Shown here: positions 48,412-57,600 of the stretch, piece by piece
Position numbering within the stretch: position 1 is the first letter of the stretch
Layout of the letters: each line of letters opens with the position of its first letter
From: Streptomyces asoensis
GTDB lineage: Bacteria; Actinomycetota; Actinomycetes; Streptomycetales; Streptomycetaceae
DNA length: 64,000 bases
NCBI RefSeq assembly: GCF_013085465.1
Contig: NZ_CP049838.1
Coordinates: 3,968,001-4,032,000, forward strand
Direction: 5' to 3'
Position numbers and translations under genes: made by a program
Notes under the pieces: model-generated
What the model was told of the DNA's origin: nothing
Seen by the model: only the letters and a program-made list of their open reading frames with translations
The model's database searches: none

Positions 48412-50309
48412 TCGACGCCTACCTCGACAGCCCACCGCTCACCGATGAGCAGCAGGCCGTGGTCGAGCAGCCCTGGGACGCACGTGTCCTGGTCACCGCG
48501 GGGGCCGGGGCGGGCAAGACACACACGTTGGTGCGCCGGCTCGACGCGCTGTGCGGTCACGACGACCCCGACGAGGCGTTGGAGGCCGCCGAGATCCTGG
48601 TGCTCACCTTCTCCCGGGCCGCCGCCCGCGAGTTGCGCGAGCGCATCGCCCGGCACGGGGAGCGGGCCCGCCGGGTGCGTGCCCAGACCTTCGACGCCTG
48701 GGCATACGGGGTGCTCCTCCAGGCTCATCCGGACGGCGAGTGGGGTGCGGTCGGCTTCGACGAACGGATCGGCGCCGCGGCCCGGGCGATCGAGGAGGGG
48801 GCGCTGGAGGCCGGGGACGCCGTCCCACCCGCTCATGTCGTGATCGACGAGGTACAGGATCTGGTGGGCGGGCGTCGCGAGCTGGTGGAGACGCTGCTCG
48901 ACCGGTACCAGGACAGCTGCGGCTTCACGGTCGTCGGCGACGCCGCCCAGTCCGTCTACGGCTTCCAGATCGAGGATCTGGCCGAACGCGCCGACGAGAC
49001 CGGGCGGTTCTTCGACTGGCTGCGCGGCTCGTACCCCGACGAACTCGTGGAACTACGCCTCACGCGGAACTTCCGAGCCGTCACCCCCGAGGCCCGGATC
49101 GCGTTGGCACACGGCCCCCGGCTCCAGCAGGTCGCCGACGCGGACGAGGCGGCGACCGCTTACGAGGAACTGCGCGAACTCCTCCTGGATCCGGCGAACG
49201 ATCTGGGCGACCTCACCGATCCGTTCACCTTGGACGGATTGCGGGCCTTCCCCGACACCTGTGCGATCCTCACCCGCGACAACCGACAGGCACTGGTGGT
49301 CTCCGGCCTGCTCCACGAGCACGGCGTCGAGCACCGGCTGCGGCGCCCTCTCGAAGAGCGGCCGGTGCCGTACTGGGTGGCCGAGTTGTTGCGCCGCACC
49401 GAGGCGACCGGCCTCACCGAGGAACGGTTCCGCTCGCTGCTCGCGGAGATCCCGCTGCCGTACGAGCCGGACGCGACCGTCCTGTGGACGGTGCTGCGGC
49501 GGGCCGCGCGCTCCGCCGGCCGCGGAGTGCTCGATCTGGAACGGCTGCTCCGCTCGGTCGCCGACGGCAGGTTCCCCGACGAAGCGGCCGACCCGGAGAC
49601 CGCGCGCATCGTCGTCTCCACCGTGCATCGGGCCAAGGGGCTCGAGTTCGACCGGGTGATCGTCCTGACCCCACCGACCGTCGCCGAACTGCGCAAGCAG
49701 TACAAGGACGAGTTGGACCTCTCCGCCGAGGCCCGAGCCTTGTACGTGGCGATGACTCGCGCCCGCGAGGACCTGTACCACGCGCGGTCCCCCGAGCTGC
49801 CGATCATCAAGAGAGCGGGCGGCCGAAAGAACGGCCGCCGCTACGTCGGCGGATGGCGGTCGTACGACAGATACGGCGTCGTCGCCGAGGCGGGGGACGT
49901 CTGCCGGGACAACCCACCCGGCCACGAGAGCGACGCAGTGGCGACCCAGGCATACCTCCTGACTCAGATCGGCCCCGGGCAGGACGTCGTGCTGCGCAAA
50001 CGCCACGATCTGCCGATGGGCGAGTACCAGAGCCCGCCGTACGCTCTGGTGCACGGAGGCCGGGAGATCGGTGAGGCGTCGGAGCGGTTCCGGGAGGAGC
50101 TGTTCCAGGTGCAGAAGGTGAACAGGACGTGGGACCCCCGGTGGCCGGACGAGATCCACGGCATACGGGTCGACACTCTGGAGACGGTGACAGGCAGCGC
50201 CGCCGCCGGCGCCAACGCCGGTCTCGGCGACCGTGGGGCGTGGATCGTCCCCCGAGTCACCGGCATCGGAAGGTATCGACGGGCCGACGAGGAGGAGCAG
50301 AGCGCATGA
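48408..50309 (+). CDS. UvrD-like SF1 helicase of the defence operon
   Basis: 633 aa from GTG 48408, which overlaps the previous stop and has GGAG 6 nt upstream; GTG 48396 is an alternative. SF1A motifs: Walker A TAGAGAGKTHTL (30-41), LVLTFSRAAARELRERI (Ia), VVIDEVQDL (II), VVGDAAQSVYGFQ (III), RLTRNFRA (IV), VSTVHRAKGLEFDRVIVL (V) and LYVAMTRAREDLY (VI). Shorter than true UvrD/Rep, lacking the full 2B region, and with a unique C-terminal ~130 aa. Probably unwinds or tracks DNA together with DrmA and the fusion ATPase. Such an SF1 enzyme is not a normal DISARM part. Confidence 0.88.
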   Translation: MIDAYLDSPPLTDEQQAVVEQPWDARVLVTAGAGAGKTHTLVRRLDALCGHDDPDEALEAAEILVLTFSRAAARELRERIARHGERARRVRAQTFDAWAYGVLLQAHPDGEWGAVGFDERIGAAARAIEEGALEAGDAVPPAHVVIDEVQDLVGGRRELVETLLDRYQDSCGFTVVGDAAQSVYGFQIEDLAERADETGRFFDWLRGSYPDELVELRLTRNFRAVTPEARIALAHGPRLQQVADADEAATAYEELRELLLDPANDLGDLTDPFTLDGLRAFPDTCAILTRDNRQALVVSGLLHEHGVEHRLRRPLEERPVPYWVAELLRRTEATGLTEERFRSLLAEIPLPYEPDATVLWTVLRRAARSAGRGVLDLERLLRSVADGRFPDEAADPETARIVVSTVHRAKGLEFDRVIVLTPPTVAELRKQYKDELDLSAEARALYVAMTRAREDLYHARSPELPIIKRAGGRKNGRRYVGGWRSYDRYGVVAEAGDVCRDNPPGHESDAVATQAYLLTQIGPGQDVVLRKRHDLPMGEYQSPPYALVHGGREIGEASERFREELFQVQKVNRTWDPRWPDEIHGIRVDTLETVTGSAAAGANAGLGDRGAWIVPRVTGIGRYRRADEEEQSA

Positions 50310-53300
50310 CACAGGTGGCAGGCCGGCACTCCGAGCACTATCGGGTCCGGGACGAGGAACTGCTGGTAGGGCTCCGCCGCGAGCTTCTCGGTCCCGCTCC
50401 GGGCGCCGCGCCGGAGGACCGGGACGAAGTCCTTGCCGAGGACGCGCCGATCGACCGCTACCTGACCGGCGTCCTGTACCCGCGATCGGCCGACCCGACC
50501 GCGGAGCAGCGGATCCGTGAGGACGAGGCCGAGTACGAAGGTCTGGACGTCACCCCGCTGCGCACGCGTGACAGCGTCGAGGAGTCCGGTACCGCGCAGG
50601 AGGTGGGTGCCTCGGGCTCCCGCCGCCCCTCGTCCATGGGCCTCACCTTCGCGGTCGACCCGGCCATAAGCGACTCGATCGTGGTCTCGGCGCGCGCGGC
50701 CGTCTACGAGCCCACGGATCCGGAGGGCAAACCCATTCCGGCCCGCCGTGCCGAGGCTCGCACCACCTCCGAACAGCGGGAGCGGTGGCGACGCAAGGAA
50801 CTCGTCCTTCCGGACGCCCCGGTCGACGTGACCTCACCCGCGCCCGACAAGAAGTTCGACCTCGGTGCGGGAGCTCTGCTGCGCGTCAACGTCCGACGCC
50901 CTCACCCGACCACCGGCACGGTCACAGTCACGGTCACACTCGTCAACACCCACCAGGTCGGCGAGCGCGAACTCCAGGACGCGTTCTCCCTGTTCCAGTG
51001 CGGTGTCACCGTCCGCGCGGCTGACGGGTCCACCGCCTTCGTCGAGCGCCCCGCCCCCGGCGCCCACGACGCGGAGGTCGCCACGAGCAGGCTGCTGCAC
51101 CGACACGCACCGACCTTCGCCGTCGGCCACGGTTGCGCCGCCGAATGGGACTGGACCCCGCCCCCGATCGGCATGACCGACACCGTAACGGCCGCTGTGG
51201 CCGAGGTTCGGAGCGAGTTCGTCCCCAGCGTGGAAGTACTGCTCACCGACTCCAATCCGGAGAGCGACAGCCCAGCGCTGTCCATGCTGGGGCTGGCGGA
51301 GAAGTCCGACACCGAGGTCCTGGCCGCTCTGGAAAAGCTCGCCACAGGGTACGAGCGCTGGATCGAGCGCAAGGCGGCCGAGGCGGAGGCCTTGACGGGC
51401 GGCACCCACGAGGAGCCCGCACGGAATCAGGTGGAGGCCTGCCGCGAGGCGCTCGACCGGATCCGTGAGGGCATCGAGCTGCTGCGGACCGAGCCCGACC
51501 TGATGAGGGCGTTCCGGCTCGCCAACCGTGCCATGGCGGACCAGCGTGCCCGTAGCGCCTGGGTGAAGAGCGGACGCGTCGGCGCCCCCGACCCGGCCGC
51601 CGGTCGCTGGCGCCCCTTCCAGATCGCGTTCGTGCTGCTCTGCCTGGCCGGCATCGACGACCCCGGCCACCGCGACCGGGACGTCTCCGATCTGCTGTGG
51701 TTCCCCACGGGTGGTGGCAAGACGGAGGCCTACCTAGGGCTCATCGCCCTCACGTCCTTCCTGCGTCGCATCCGCAAGGGTGCGGACGGCGGTGGTGTCA
51801 CCGTCCTCATGCGCTACACGTTGCGGCTGCTCACCCTCCAGCAGTTCGAGCGCGCGGCGATCCTGCTCTGCGCCATGGAGCACATGCGACGCCGCACACC
51901 CGAGTTGGGACGTGAGGAGTTCTCCATCGGCATGTGGGTGGGGCGCTCTGCCACCCCCAACACACTGACCGTGGCCGGCCAGAAGCTGGACGAGCTGCGC
52001 AGGAGCCTCGACAAGCGGCTCGCCACCGAGAACCCCGTTCAGCTGCATGCCTGTCCCTGGTGCGGCACCCACCTCGACGCCCGGAACTACGAGATCGACG
52101 AGCACGCCAAGCGGATGCGCGTTCGCTGTCCCGGCACGGATTGCGAGTTCACCGACGGTCTGCCCGTCCACCTGATCGACGAGGCGGTGTACAGCGCTCG
52201 TCCCACACTGGTGATCGCCACGGTCGACAAGTTCGCGTCGATGCCGTGGCGTCCGGCGACCTCGGCGCTCTTCAACCTCGACGACCTGGACGCCGGCACT
52301 CCTCCCCCGGAGCTGATCGTTCAGGACGAACTCCACCTGATCTCCGGCCCGTTGGGGACACTGACCGGCCTGTACGAGACCGCTGTGGACGCACTCGCGG
52401 GCCGGCCCAAGGTGATCGCCTCCACAGCGACCATCCGTCGCGCCGCCGACCAGGGCCGCCACCTCTTCGCTCGCGGTGTTCGCCAGTTCCCGCCCGCAGG
52501 TCTGGACTCCCGCGACTCGTGGTTCGCCGTGGAGACCCCGCGCGAGGAGAAGGCGAGCCGGCGCTACGTCGGCCTCCTGGCGCCCGGCACCAGCCAGTCC
52601 ACCCTGCTGATCCGCACGTACGCCACGCTGCTGCATCGGGCCAAGCACGCGGAGACCGCCGACGAGGTGCGCGACGCGTACTGGAGTCTCGTCGGCTATT
52701 TCAACAGTCTCCGGCTGCTCTCCGCGGCCGAACTCCAGGTCCACGACGACGTGGTGGCCTATCTGGAGCTGCTCGCCGAGCGCGAGGGGGTGACGGTCCG
52801 CTCGGTCGCCAACTACTCGGAGCTGACCAGCCGTGTCGACGCCAGCGAGATTCCGACGCGTCTCAAGGGCATCGAGAAGAGGCTTCCCGACGAGGACACG
52901 GTGGATGTCCTCCTGGCCACCAACATGATCGCGGTGGGTGTGGACGTGGACCGCCTCGGTCTCATGGCCGTGATGGGCCAGCCGCAGACAACCGCCGAGT
53001 ACATCCAGGCGACGAGCCGTGTCGGCCGCGCGCACCCCGGCCTGGTCACGGTCATGCTCAACTCGACCCGGTCTCGAGACCGATCCCACTACGAGAGCTT
53101 CCAGCACTTCCATTCGGCCCTCTACCGTGAGGTCGAGTCCACCTCCGTGACACCGTTCTCCGCCCGCGCCCGCGAACGGGGCCTTCACGCGGTGATCGTC
53201 GCTCTCGCCCGCATCCTGATCCTGGACGCTCGCCCCAACGAGGGTGCAGGCAAGGTCGAGTCCTACGAACACATTCTCCGGGGCCGTATCAAGTCCGTGC

Positions 53301-53554
53301 TCCTGGAACGCGTAGAAGCGGTCACCCCGGAAGAGGTCGAGGCCACGTCCCATGCCTTCGACGAGTTCGTCGAGTGGTGGTGCAAGGAGGCGAGCAACAA
53401 CAGTGGCCTCCTCTTCGAGCCGAAACCGGGCAGTCGTGCCCCTTCCCTTCTGAAGGCGTACGACGACTCCAAGGACGTCAAGGCGTGGGACACGCTGTGG
53501 AGTCTGCGCGACGTCGACGCCGAGTCCACCCTGTTCATGGAGGGAACCCGATGA
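50306..53554 (+). CDS. drmA: DISARM system helicase DrmA
   Basis: 1082 aa from ATG 50306 (ATGA overlap, GAGGAGGAG site). A long N-terminal region (about 460 aa, including a beta-rich part and a helical part) precedes the SF2 helicase: LLWFPTGGGKTEAYLG (Walker A 467-473), motif II as QDELHLISGPLG (DELH, 674-677), ASTATIRRA (III), a zinc-ribbon-like insert (HACPWCGTHLDA and RVRCPGTDCEF), and LLATNMIAVGVDVDRLGLM with IQATSRVGRAHPGL (V/VI). This is the pattern of DrmA, the helicase that with DrmB forms the DISARM core complex blocking phage DNA. Coupled to drmB. Confidence 0.9.
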   Translation: MTQVAGRHSEHYRVRDEELLVGLRRELLGPAPGAAPEDRDEVLAEDAPIDRYLTGVLYPRSADPTAEQRIREDEAEYEGLDVTPLRTRDSVEESGTAQEVGASGSRRPSSMGLTFAVDPAISDSIVVSARAAVYEPTDPEGKPIPARRAEARTTSEQRERWRRKELVLPDAPVDVTSPAPDKKFDLGAGALLRVNVRRPHPTTGTVTVTVTLVNTHQVGERELQDAFSLFQCGVTVRAADGSTAFVERPAPGAHDAEVATSRLLHRHAPTFAVGHGCAAEWDWTPPPIGMTDTVTAAVAEVRSEFVPSVEVLLTDSNPESDSPALSMLGLAEKSDTEVLAALEKLATGYERWIERKAAEAEALTGGTHEEPARNQVEACREALDRIREGIELLRTEPDLMRAFRLANRAMADQRARSAWVKSGRVGAPDPAAGRWRPFQIAFVLLCLAGIDDPGHRDRDVSDLLWFPTGGGKTEAYLGLIALTSFLRRIRKGADGGGVTVLMRYTLRLLTLQQFERAAILLCAMEHMRRRTPELGREEFSIGMWVGRSATPNTLTVAGQKLDELRRSLDKRLATENPVQLHACPWCGTHLDARNYEIDEHAKRMRVRCPGTDCEFTDGLPVHLIDEAVYSARPTLVIATVDKFASMPWRPATSALFNLDDLDAGTPPPELIVQDELHLISGPLGTLTGLYETAVDALAGRPKVIASTATIRRAADQGRHLFARGVRQFPPAGLDSRDSWFAVETPREEKASRRYVGLLAPGTSQSTLLIRTYATLLHRAKHAETADEVRDAYWSLVGYFNSLRLLSAAELQVHDDVVAYLELLAEREGVTVRSVANYSELTSRVDASEIPTRLKGIEKRLPDEDTVDVLLATNMIAVGVDVDRLGLMAVMGQPQTTAEYIQATSRVGRAHPGLVTVMLNSTRSRDRSHYESFQHFHSALYREVESTSVTPFSARARERGLHAVIVALARILILDARPNEGAGKVESYEHILRGRIKSVLLERVEAVTPEEVEATSHAFDEFVEWWCKEASNNSGLLFEPKPGSRAPSLLKAYDDSKDVKAWDTLWSLRDVDAESTLFMEGTR

Positions 53555-55416
53555 CCCCACCCCCCGCCCGCCGTCGCCGGACCGGCGCACAAGGCTCCGC
53601 ACCCGCCCACAACCTCCCACGGCGCGGTACGGTCCGGCGTGCCCAGGTGATCACCACGTACGGCATCGGATCGCTCATCGCCGTCGACCAAGAATCCTTC
53701 GTGGTCTCCGGCCTGGACGAGGCGGACCGGAGCTGGAGCGACAACGAGTCCCCGCGGATCCACGAACGGCGCTTGGCCCGCCTGCTCGACGTCGACCACT
53801 TCCGGCTGCCGCCCGCGTCCGACGACAAGAGCAGGGACGGCCTCAGGGTCAGGCGCTTTCCCTTGATGCACTCCTGCCCCGAGTGCAACGATCTTCAGCG
53901 ACACCGTGACTTCAACCCGCCGGCCGGTCGTAGTGTCTGCGGCACGTGCGAGGCCGACCTCGTCCCCTCCCGCTTCGTCGTCGCCTGCGAGTCCGGACAC
54001 CTTGGCGAGTTCCCGTACTGGCAGTGGGTGCACCGTTCCACGGACCGCAGTGCCGCGGCGGCCGGGCAGTGCGGGGGGAAGCTCAAGATGCGCACGTCCG
54101 GGCGTACGTCCTCGCTCCGCTCGATCCTCATCTCCTGCACCTGTGGCAAAGCCCCCGAGGTCTCGATGGAGGGCTCCTTCCGCAGGAACGCGCTCAAGGA
54201 CCTGGGCCTCAAGTGTCATGGCACCCGCCCGTGGCTCGGCACGTCCGCCCCCGCTCAGGAGTGCGGGCTCCCTCTGCGCACGCTTCAGCGCGGTTCCTCG
54301 GCGGTGTGGCAGCCGGTGCTGAAGTCGGCGCTCTCCATCCCGCCGTGGAGCGACGGCCGCGCGGATCCGCTTGCCGAGCACTGGGAGGAACTCCGCAAGC
54401 TCGACAGCCGCGCGGAGGTCGAGATGTGCCTCAAGTTCGCGTTCAAGGGTGAGATCCCGATTCCGATCGACGAGGTGATGGAACTGCTCGACGCGGAGCG
54501 CGAGGAGGACTCCGACGGCGAGTCGGATCCCACTCTCGACCACCGCTACCGCGCCCTGCGCAACAAGGAGTACGAGCGTCTCCGCTCGGGCAACGACGAG
54601 AGTGAGCACTCCCACGAGGAGCAGTTCGTCTGCGAAACCCCGCTGGGCGACCAGAGCGTACTCCTTCCGCTCGGCGTCACCGGGCCGATGCTGGTCAAGA
54701 AGCTCCGCGAGGTACGCGCCCTGAAAGCGTTCACCCGGCTTGCAGACCCCGACTCGACGACCGAATCGAAGGAGATGCCACTCTCCGGCTCCCCCTTGCG
54801 CTGGCTCCCGGCCATGGAGGTTCGCGGAGAGGGAGTCTTCCTCCGCCTGGACAATGACCGACTGGGCACCTGGGAGAAGGCTGCGGCGGTCGCCGCACGG
54901 GTCGAGCGGATGCGCACCGCCCACCAACGGGTGCTGGAGCAGCGGGCAGGAGACCCGAGCAGTGTCGTACCTTCCCCGGCCACCCCTCGCATGGTGCTGC
55001 TGCACACACTGGCGCACGTCCTCATCAACGAGTGGAGCCTGGACGCGGGCTACCCGGCCGCTTCCCTGCGCGAGCGTCTGTACGCCGCCGACGACATGGC
55101 GGGGGTGCTCATCTACACCGCGACGAGCGACTCGGCGGGCAGCCTCGGCGGGCTCGTCGCCCAAGGTGAGCCGGACCGCCTCGACCGGGCGATCCGTTCA
55201 GCCGTCCATCGCGCCGAGTGGTGCTCCTCAGACCCGCTCTGCGTCGAGTCCGAGGCGTCGGGCACCGGCGGCACCAACCTCGCAGCCTGCCACGCCTGTG
55301 TGATGCTCCCGGAGACGAGTTGCGAGCACAACAACATCCTGTTGGACCGCGCGCTGCTCGTCGGCACCCCGGAAGATCCTCGCCTGGGCTTCTTCGCAAA
55401 CGTTCTGGAGCAGTGA
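53551..55416 (+). CDS. drmB: DISARM protein DrmB (DUF1998 domain)
   Basis: 621 aa from ATG 53551 (ATGA overlap with drmA). It begins with the typical RRGTVRRAQVITTYGIGSLIAV. Cys-rich zinc clusters follow (HSCPECNDLQ, VCGTCEADLVPSRFVVACESGHLGEFP written here in part, and CTCGK). The C-terminal DUF1998 has LLHTLAHVLINEW and a Cys motif, GGTNLAACHACVMLPETSC. DrmB partners DrmA in DISARM. It ends the operon: no drmC (phospholipase-D nuclease) follows. Confidence 0.9.
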   Translation: MTPPPARRRRTGAQGSAPAHNLPRRGTVRRAQVITTYGIGSLIAVDQESFVVSGLDEADRSWSDNESPRIHERRLARLLDVDHFRLPPASDDKSRDGLRVRRFPLMHSCPECNDLQRHRDFNPPAGRSVCGTCEADLVPSRFVVACESGHLGEFPYWQWVHRSTDRSAAAAGQCGGKLKMRTSGRTSSLRSILISCTCGKAPEVSMEGSFRRNALKDLGLKCHGTRPWLGTSAPAQECGLPLRTLQRGSSAVWQPVLKSALSIPPWSDGRADPLAEHWEELRKLDSRAEVEMCLKFAFKGEIPIPIDEVMELLDAEREEDSDGESDPTLDHRYRALRNKEYERLRSGNDESEHSHEEQFVCETPLGDQSVLLPLGVTGPMLVKKLREVRALKAFTRLADPDSTTESKEMPLSGSPLRWLPAMEVRGEGVFLRLDNDRLGTWEKAAAVAARVERMRTAHQRVLEQRAGDPSSVVPSPATPRMVLLHTLAHVLINEWSLDAGYPAASLRERLYAADDMAGVLIYTATSDSAGSLGGLVAQGEPDRLDRAIRSAVHRAEWCSSDPLCVESEASGTGGTNLAACHACVMLPETSCEHNNILLDRALLVGTPEDPRLGFFANVLEQ

Positions 55417-55634
55417 CACCCGACCGGCCGTGGGACACCGACACCGAGCGGCACTCTCGACCGTCCACGTCTCGGCAGGGGCAGGGGCAGGGATCGGGAC
55501 GGTGGCCGACGCTCCGATTCCGGTCCCTGCCGCTCCAGCCGTGCACGGAATGGTGTGGCAAGCAGTGGCTTGTCGCCCTGATGCGATGCGCTTCCGTTCG
55601 CCACCCACGAGGACGTCTCAGTGGGATTCCACCG

Positions 55635-56315
55635 TCACGCACTCGACCCACGACAGACCTCGTCGCCGCAGTTGTCCAGTTCGGCGTCATAGCGGGTCTG
55701 AGCACGATCCAAGGCTTCGTCCACGTCACAGCCGTGCGCACGGAGCCAGTGGAGGAAGTCCGTGATGACTGCGATCACCGACTCCTCGGCCGCGGCTCTG
55801 CCCACTTTCCCCGGGCCGGGCCTCAGGAGCGGATTCGCGCCCGAGTAACACTCCAGCAAGGCCTCGGCCCGCCCGACACCGGGGCCTTCCACGTACCCGT
55901 TCGGCGACGTGAGGCCAGTGACAAGCTCACACCACGTCACCTTTTGGTCAGCATGTAGCTGAACGCCCCACCGATCGGCGATGGCGTCCACGAGGGCCAT
56001 GCCGCGCCCGGACTCCGACTCGACGTTCGCGTCGAGGAGGGTGGGCAGCGCCCGTGCATCAGGGTCGTGGACTTCGATGCGCAGACGAACGCCGTTCATC
56101 GACACCGCGAGCTTGGCCGGGGTCCCGGGGCCGACGTGGGTGATGACGTTGGACACCAGCTCGCTCATGCAGAGCTGGGCGTCGTCGACGACTTCCGCCA
56201 GGCCCCAGATGCCCAGATGCAGCCGCATGATCCGGCGCAGGGCCGCCACCTCCGTCGGCTCGGCGGTGAAGGCAAGGTCCCACGGTTTGCGCGTCATGCA
56301 TGCGTGCTGACCCAT
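55635..56315 (-). CDS. Anti-sigma-factor-like HATPase (SpoIIAB/RsbW type)
   Basis: 226 aa. The HATPase_c_2 core is AALRRIMRLHLGIWGLAEVVDDAQLCMSELVSNVITHVG (N-box), RLRIEVHDPDARALP and SESGRGMALVDAIADRWGV. About 80 extra residues at the C-terminus include EESVIAVITDFLHWLRAHG. Start at ATG 56315 (AAAGGG upstream); ATG 56297 is possible. In Streptomyces such proteins stand beside an XRE/DUF5753 regulator and a DUF397 protein, exactly as here across the divergent gap. This trio resembles the whiJ-type regulatory clusters. Confidence 0.82.
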   Translation of the reverse strand: MGQHACMTRKPWDLAFTAEPTEVAALRRIMRLHLGIWGLAEVVDDAQLCMSELVSNVITHVGPGTPAKLAVSMNGVRLRIEVHDPDARALPTLLDANVESESGRGMALVDAIADRWGVQLHADQKVTWCELVTGLTSPNGYVEGPGVGRAEALLECYSGANPLLRPGPGKVGRAAAEESVIAVITDFLHWLRAHGCDVDEALDRAQTRYDAELDNCGDEVCRGSSA

Positions 56316-56512
56316 GAGAGGCCCTTTCGTCGCAGGTGACACCCCATGGAGACACACAGCGTCACAGGGGATCACGATGAGTTGCGTTGCCTCAGAGTGC
56401 AGCCGGCGAATCCCTTCGTGCAATGTGCACGGCGAGAATCCCACTTCCGAGTGATTGGCAAGCCTGCCCCTTGGCCCGAGACTGAACGTCCGCTATCCAA
56501 AACGGGGTTGAT

Positions 56513-57361
56513 ATGGCCGGATCACCAACGGCACGCCGTCGCCGTCTCTCGATCGAGCTGAAGAAGCTCCGGGAACAGTCGACGCTCACCTGCGCCCAGG
56601 TGGGCGCCGGTCTCGACTGGAGCGGTTCCAAGGTCAACCGCATGGAGACGGGCAGCGGCCGGGTCCAGCCGTCGGACATAGACGCCCTCTGCCGGTTCTA
56701 CGGCACCAGCGACGAACTGCGCGAGTTCCTCAAGTCACTTGCCCGGCAAGCCAAGATGCGCGGCTGGTGGCAGGTCCACGGCGCAGGTGTTCCGGAGTGG
56801 TTCAACATCTACATCGGCTTGGAGCAGGAGGCCTCGACCTTCCGTCAGTACCAGTGCGAGTTGGTGCCCGGCCTCATGCAGACCCACGCGTACACCTCTG
56901 AGCTGCACAAGACCGGTGCGCACATGTCCGCCGAGGACATCGACAGGGCCGTACAGGTTCGGATGGAGCGCCAAGCTCTGCTGAAGGGGGCGGACGCCCC
57001 CGAAGCCTGGTTCATCGTGAACGAAGGTGCTCTGCGCAACGTCATCGGGGACCGTGCGCTGATGCGCGAACAGGTCGAACATGTTCTGGACGTCGCTCAG
57101 TTGCCCGCCGTCACGCTTCAAGTCCTCCCCTTCGATTCCGGCACCTATCCGGCCACGGGCTCATTCACCATGCTGGGGTTTCCCGCCCCGGAGGATCCTG
57201 ACATCGTCTACCGGGACGGCATCACCGATGCCGTCTATCTGGAGGGCGAGCATCATGTTCGTGAGTACACCCGCGCGTTCGACGGCCTGCGCGCCGCGGC
57301 CCTGAGCCCTCGGCGTTCGACCCACCTGATCGAAACGGTCTTGAAGGAATACGCAACGTGA
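56513..57361 (+). CDS. XRE-family regulator with DUF5753 domain (WhiJ-like)
   Basis: 282 aa. The N-terminal HTH (IELKKLREQSTLTCAQVGAGLDWSGSKVNRMETGSGRVQPSDIDAL) is followed by DUF5753 (EWFNIYIGLEQEASTFRQYQCELVPGLMQT, LPAVTLQVLPFDSGTYPATGSFTML, AVYLEGEHHVREYTRAFDGL). Start at ATG 56513. Its stop overlaps the DUF397 start by 4 bp. Members control development or antibiotic genes together with their small DUF397 partner. Confidence 0.88.
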   Translation: MAGSPTARRRRLSIELKKLREQSTLTCAQVGAGLDWSGSKVNRMETGSGRVQPSDIDALCRFYGTSDELREFLKSLARQAKMRGWWQVHGAGVPEWFNIYIGLEQEASTFRQYQCELVPGLMQTHAYTSELHKTGAHMSAEDIDRAVQVRMERQALLKGADAPEAWFIVNEGALRNVIGDRALMREQVEHVLDVAQLPAVTLQVLPFDSGTYPATGSFTMLGFPAPEDPDIVYRDGITDAVYLEGEHHVREYTRAFDGLRAAALSPRRSTHLIETVLKEYAT

Positions 57362-57570
57362 GCATTGCAGTGCCCGGCAGGAAGAGCCGTCCGGCGTGGT
57401 TCACGTCGTCGTACAGCAACGGGGCGGGAGGGGAGTGCGTCGAGTGCGCGCTGATGGGCGACGGCGCGCTGGTGCGTGATTCGAAGAGGGCGGGAGGGCC
57501 CGAAATCATCGTACGAAGCGGGGCTTGGTCCTTCTTCATAGGTGCCGTGAAGCGCAACACCGAGCGCTGA
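57358..57570 (+). CDS. DUF397 domain small protein
   Basis: 70 aa from GTG 57358 (GTGA overlap). The core WFTSSYSNGAGGECVECALMGDGALVRDSKRAGGPEIIV is characteristic of DUF397. These proteins bind or modulate the XRE/DUF5753 regulator encoded just upstream. Confidence 0.9.
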   Translation: MSIAVPGRKSRPAWFTSSYSNGAGGECVECALMGDGALVRDSKRAGGPEIIVRSGAWSFFIGAVKRNTER

Positions 57571-57600
57571 CGGCACCGCAGGCAACGCGCCGTTGCCGGA

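Noticed and set aside
51734..53620. Minus-strand open frame of over 600 codons opposite drmA
   Set aside because: No domain features and anti-sense to a motif-complete helicase.
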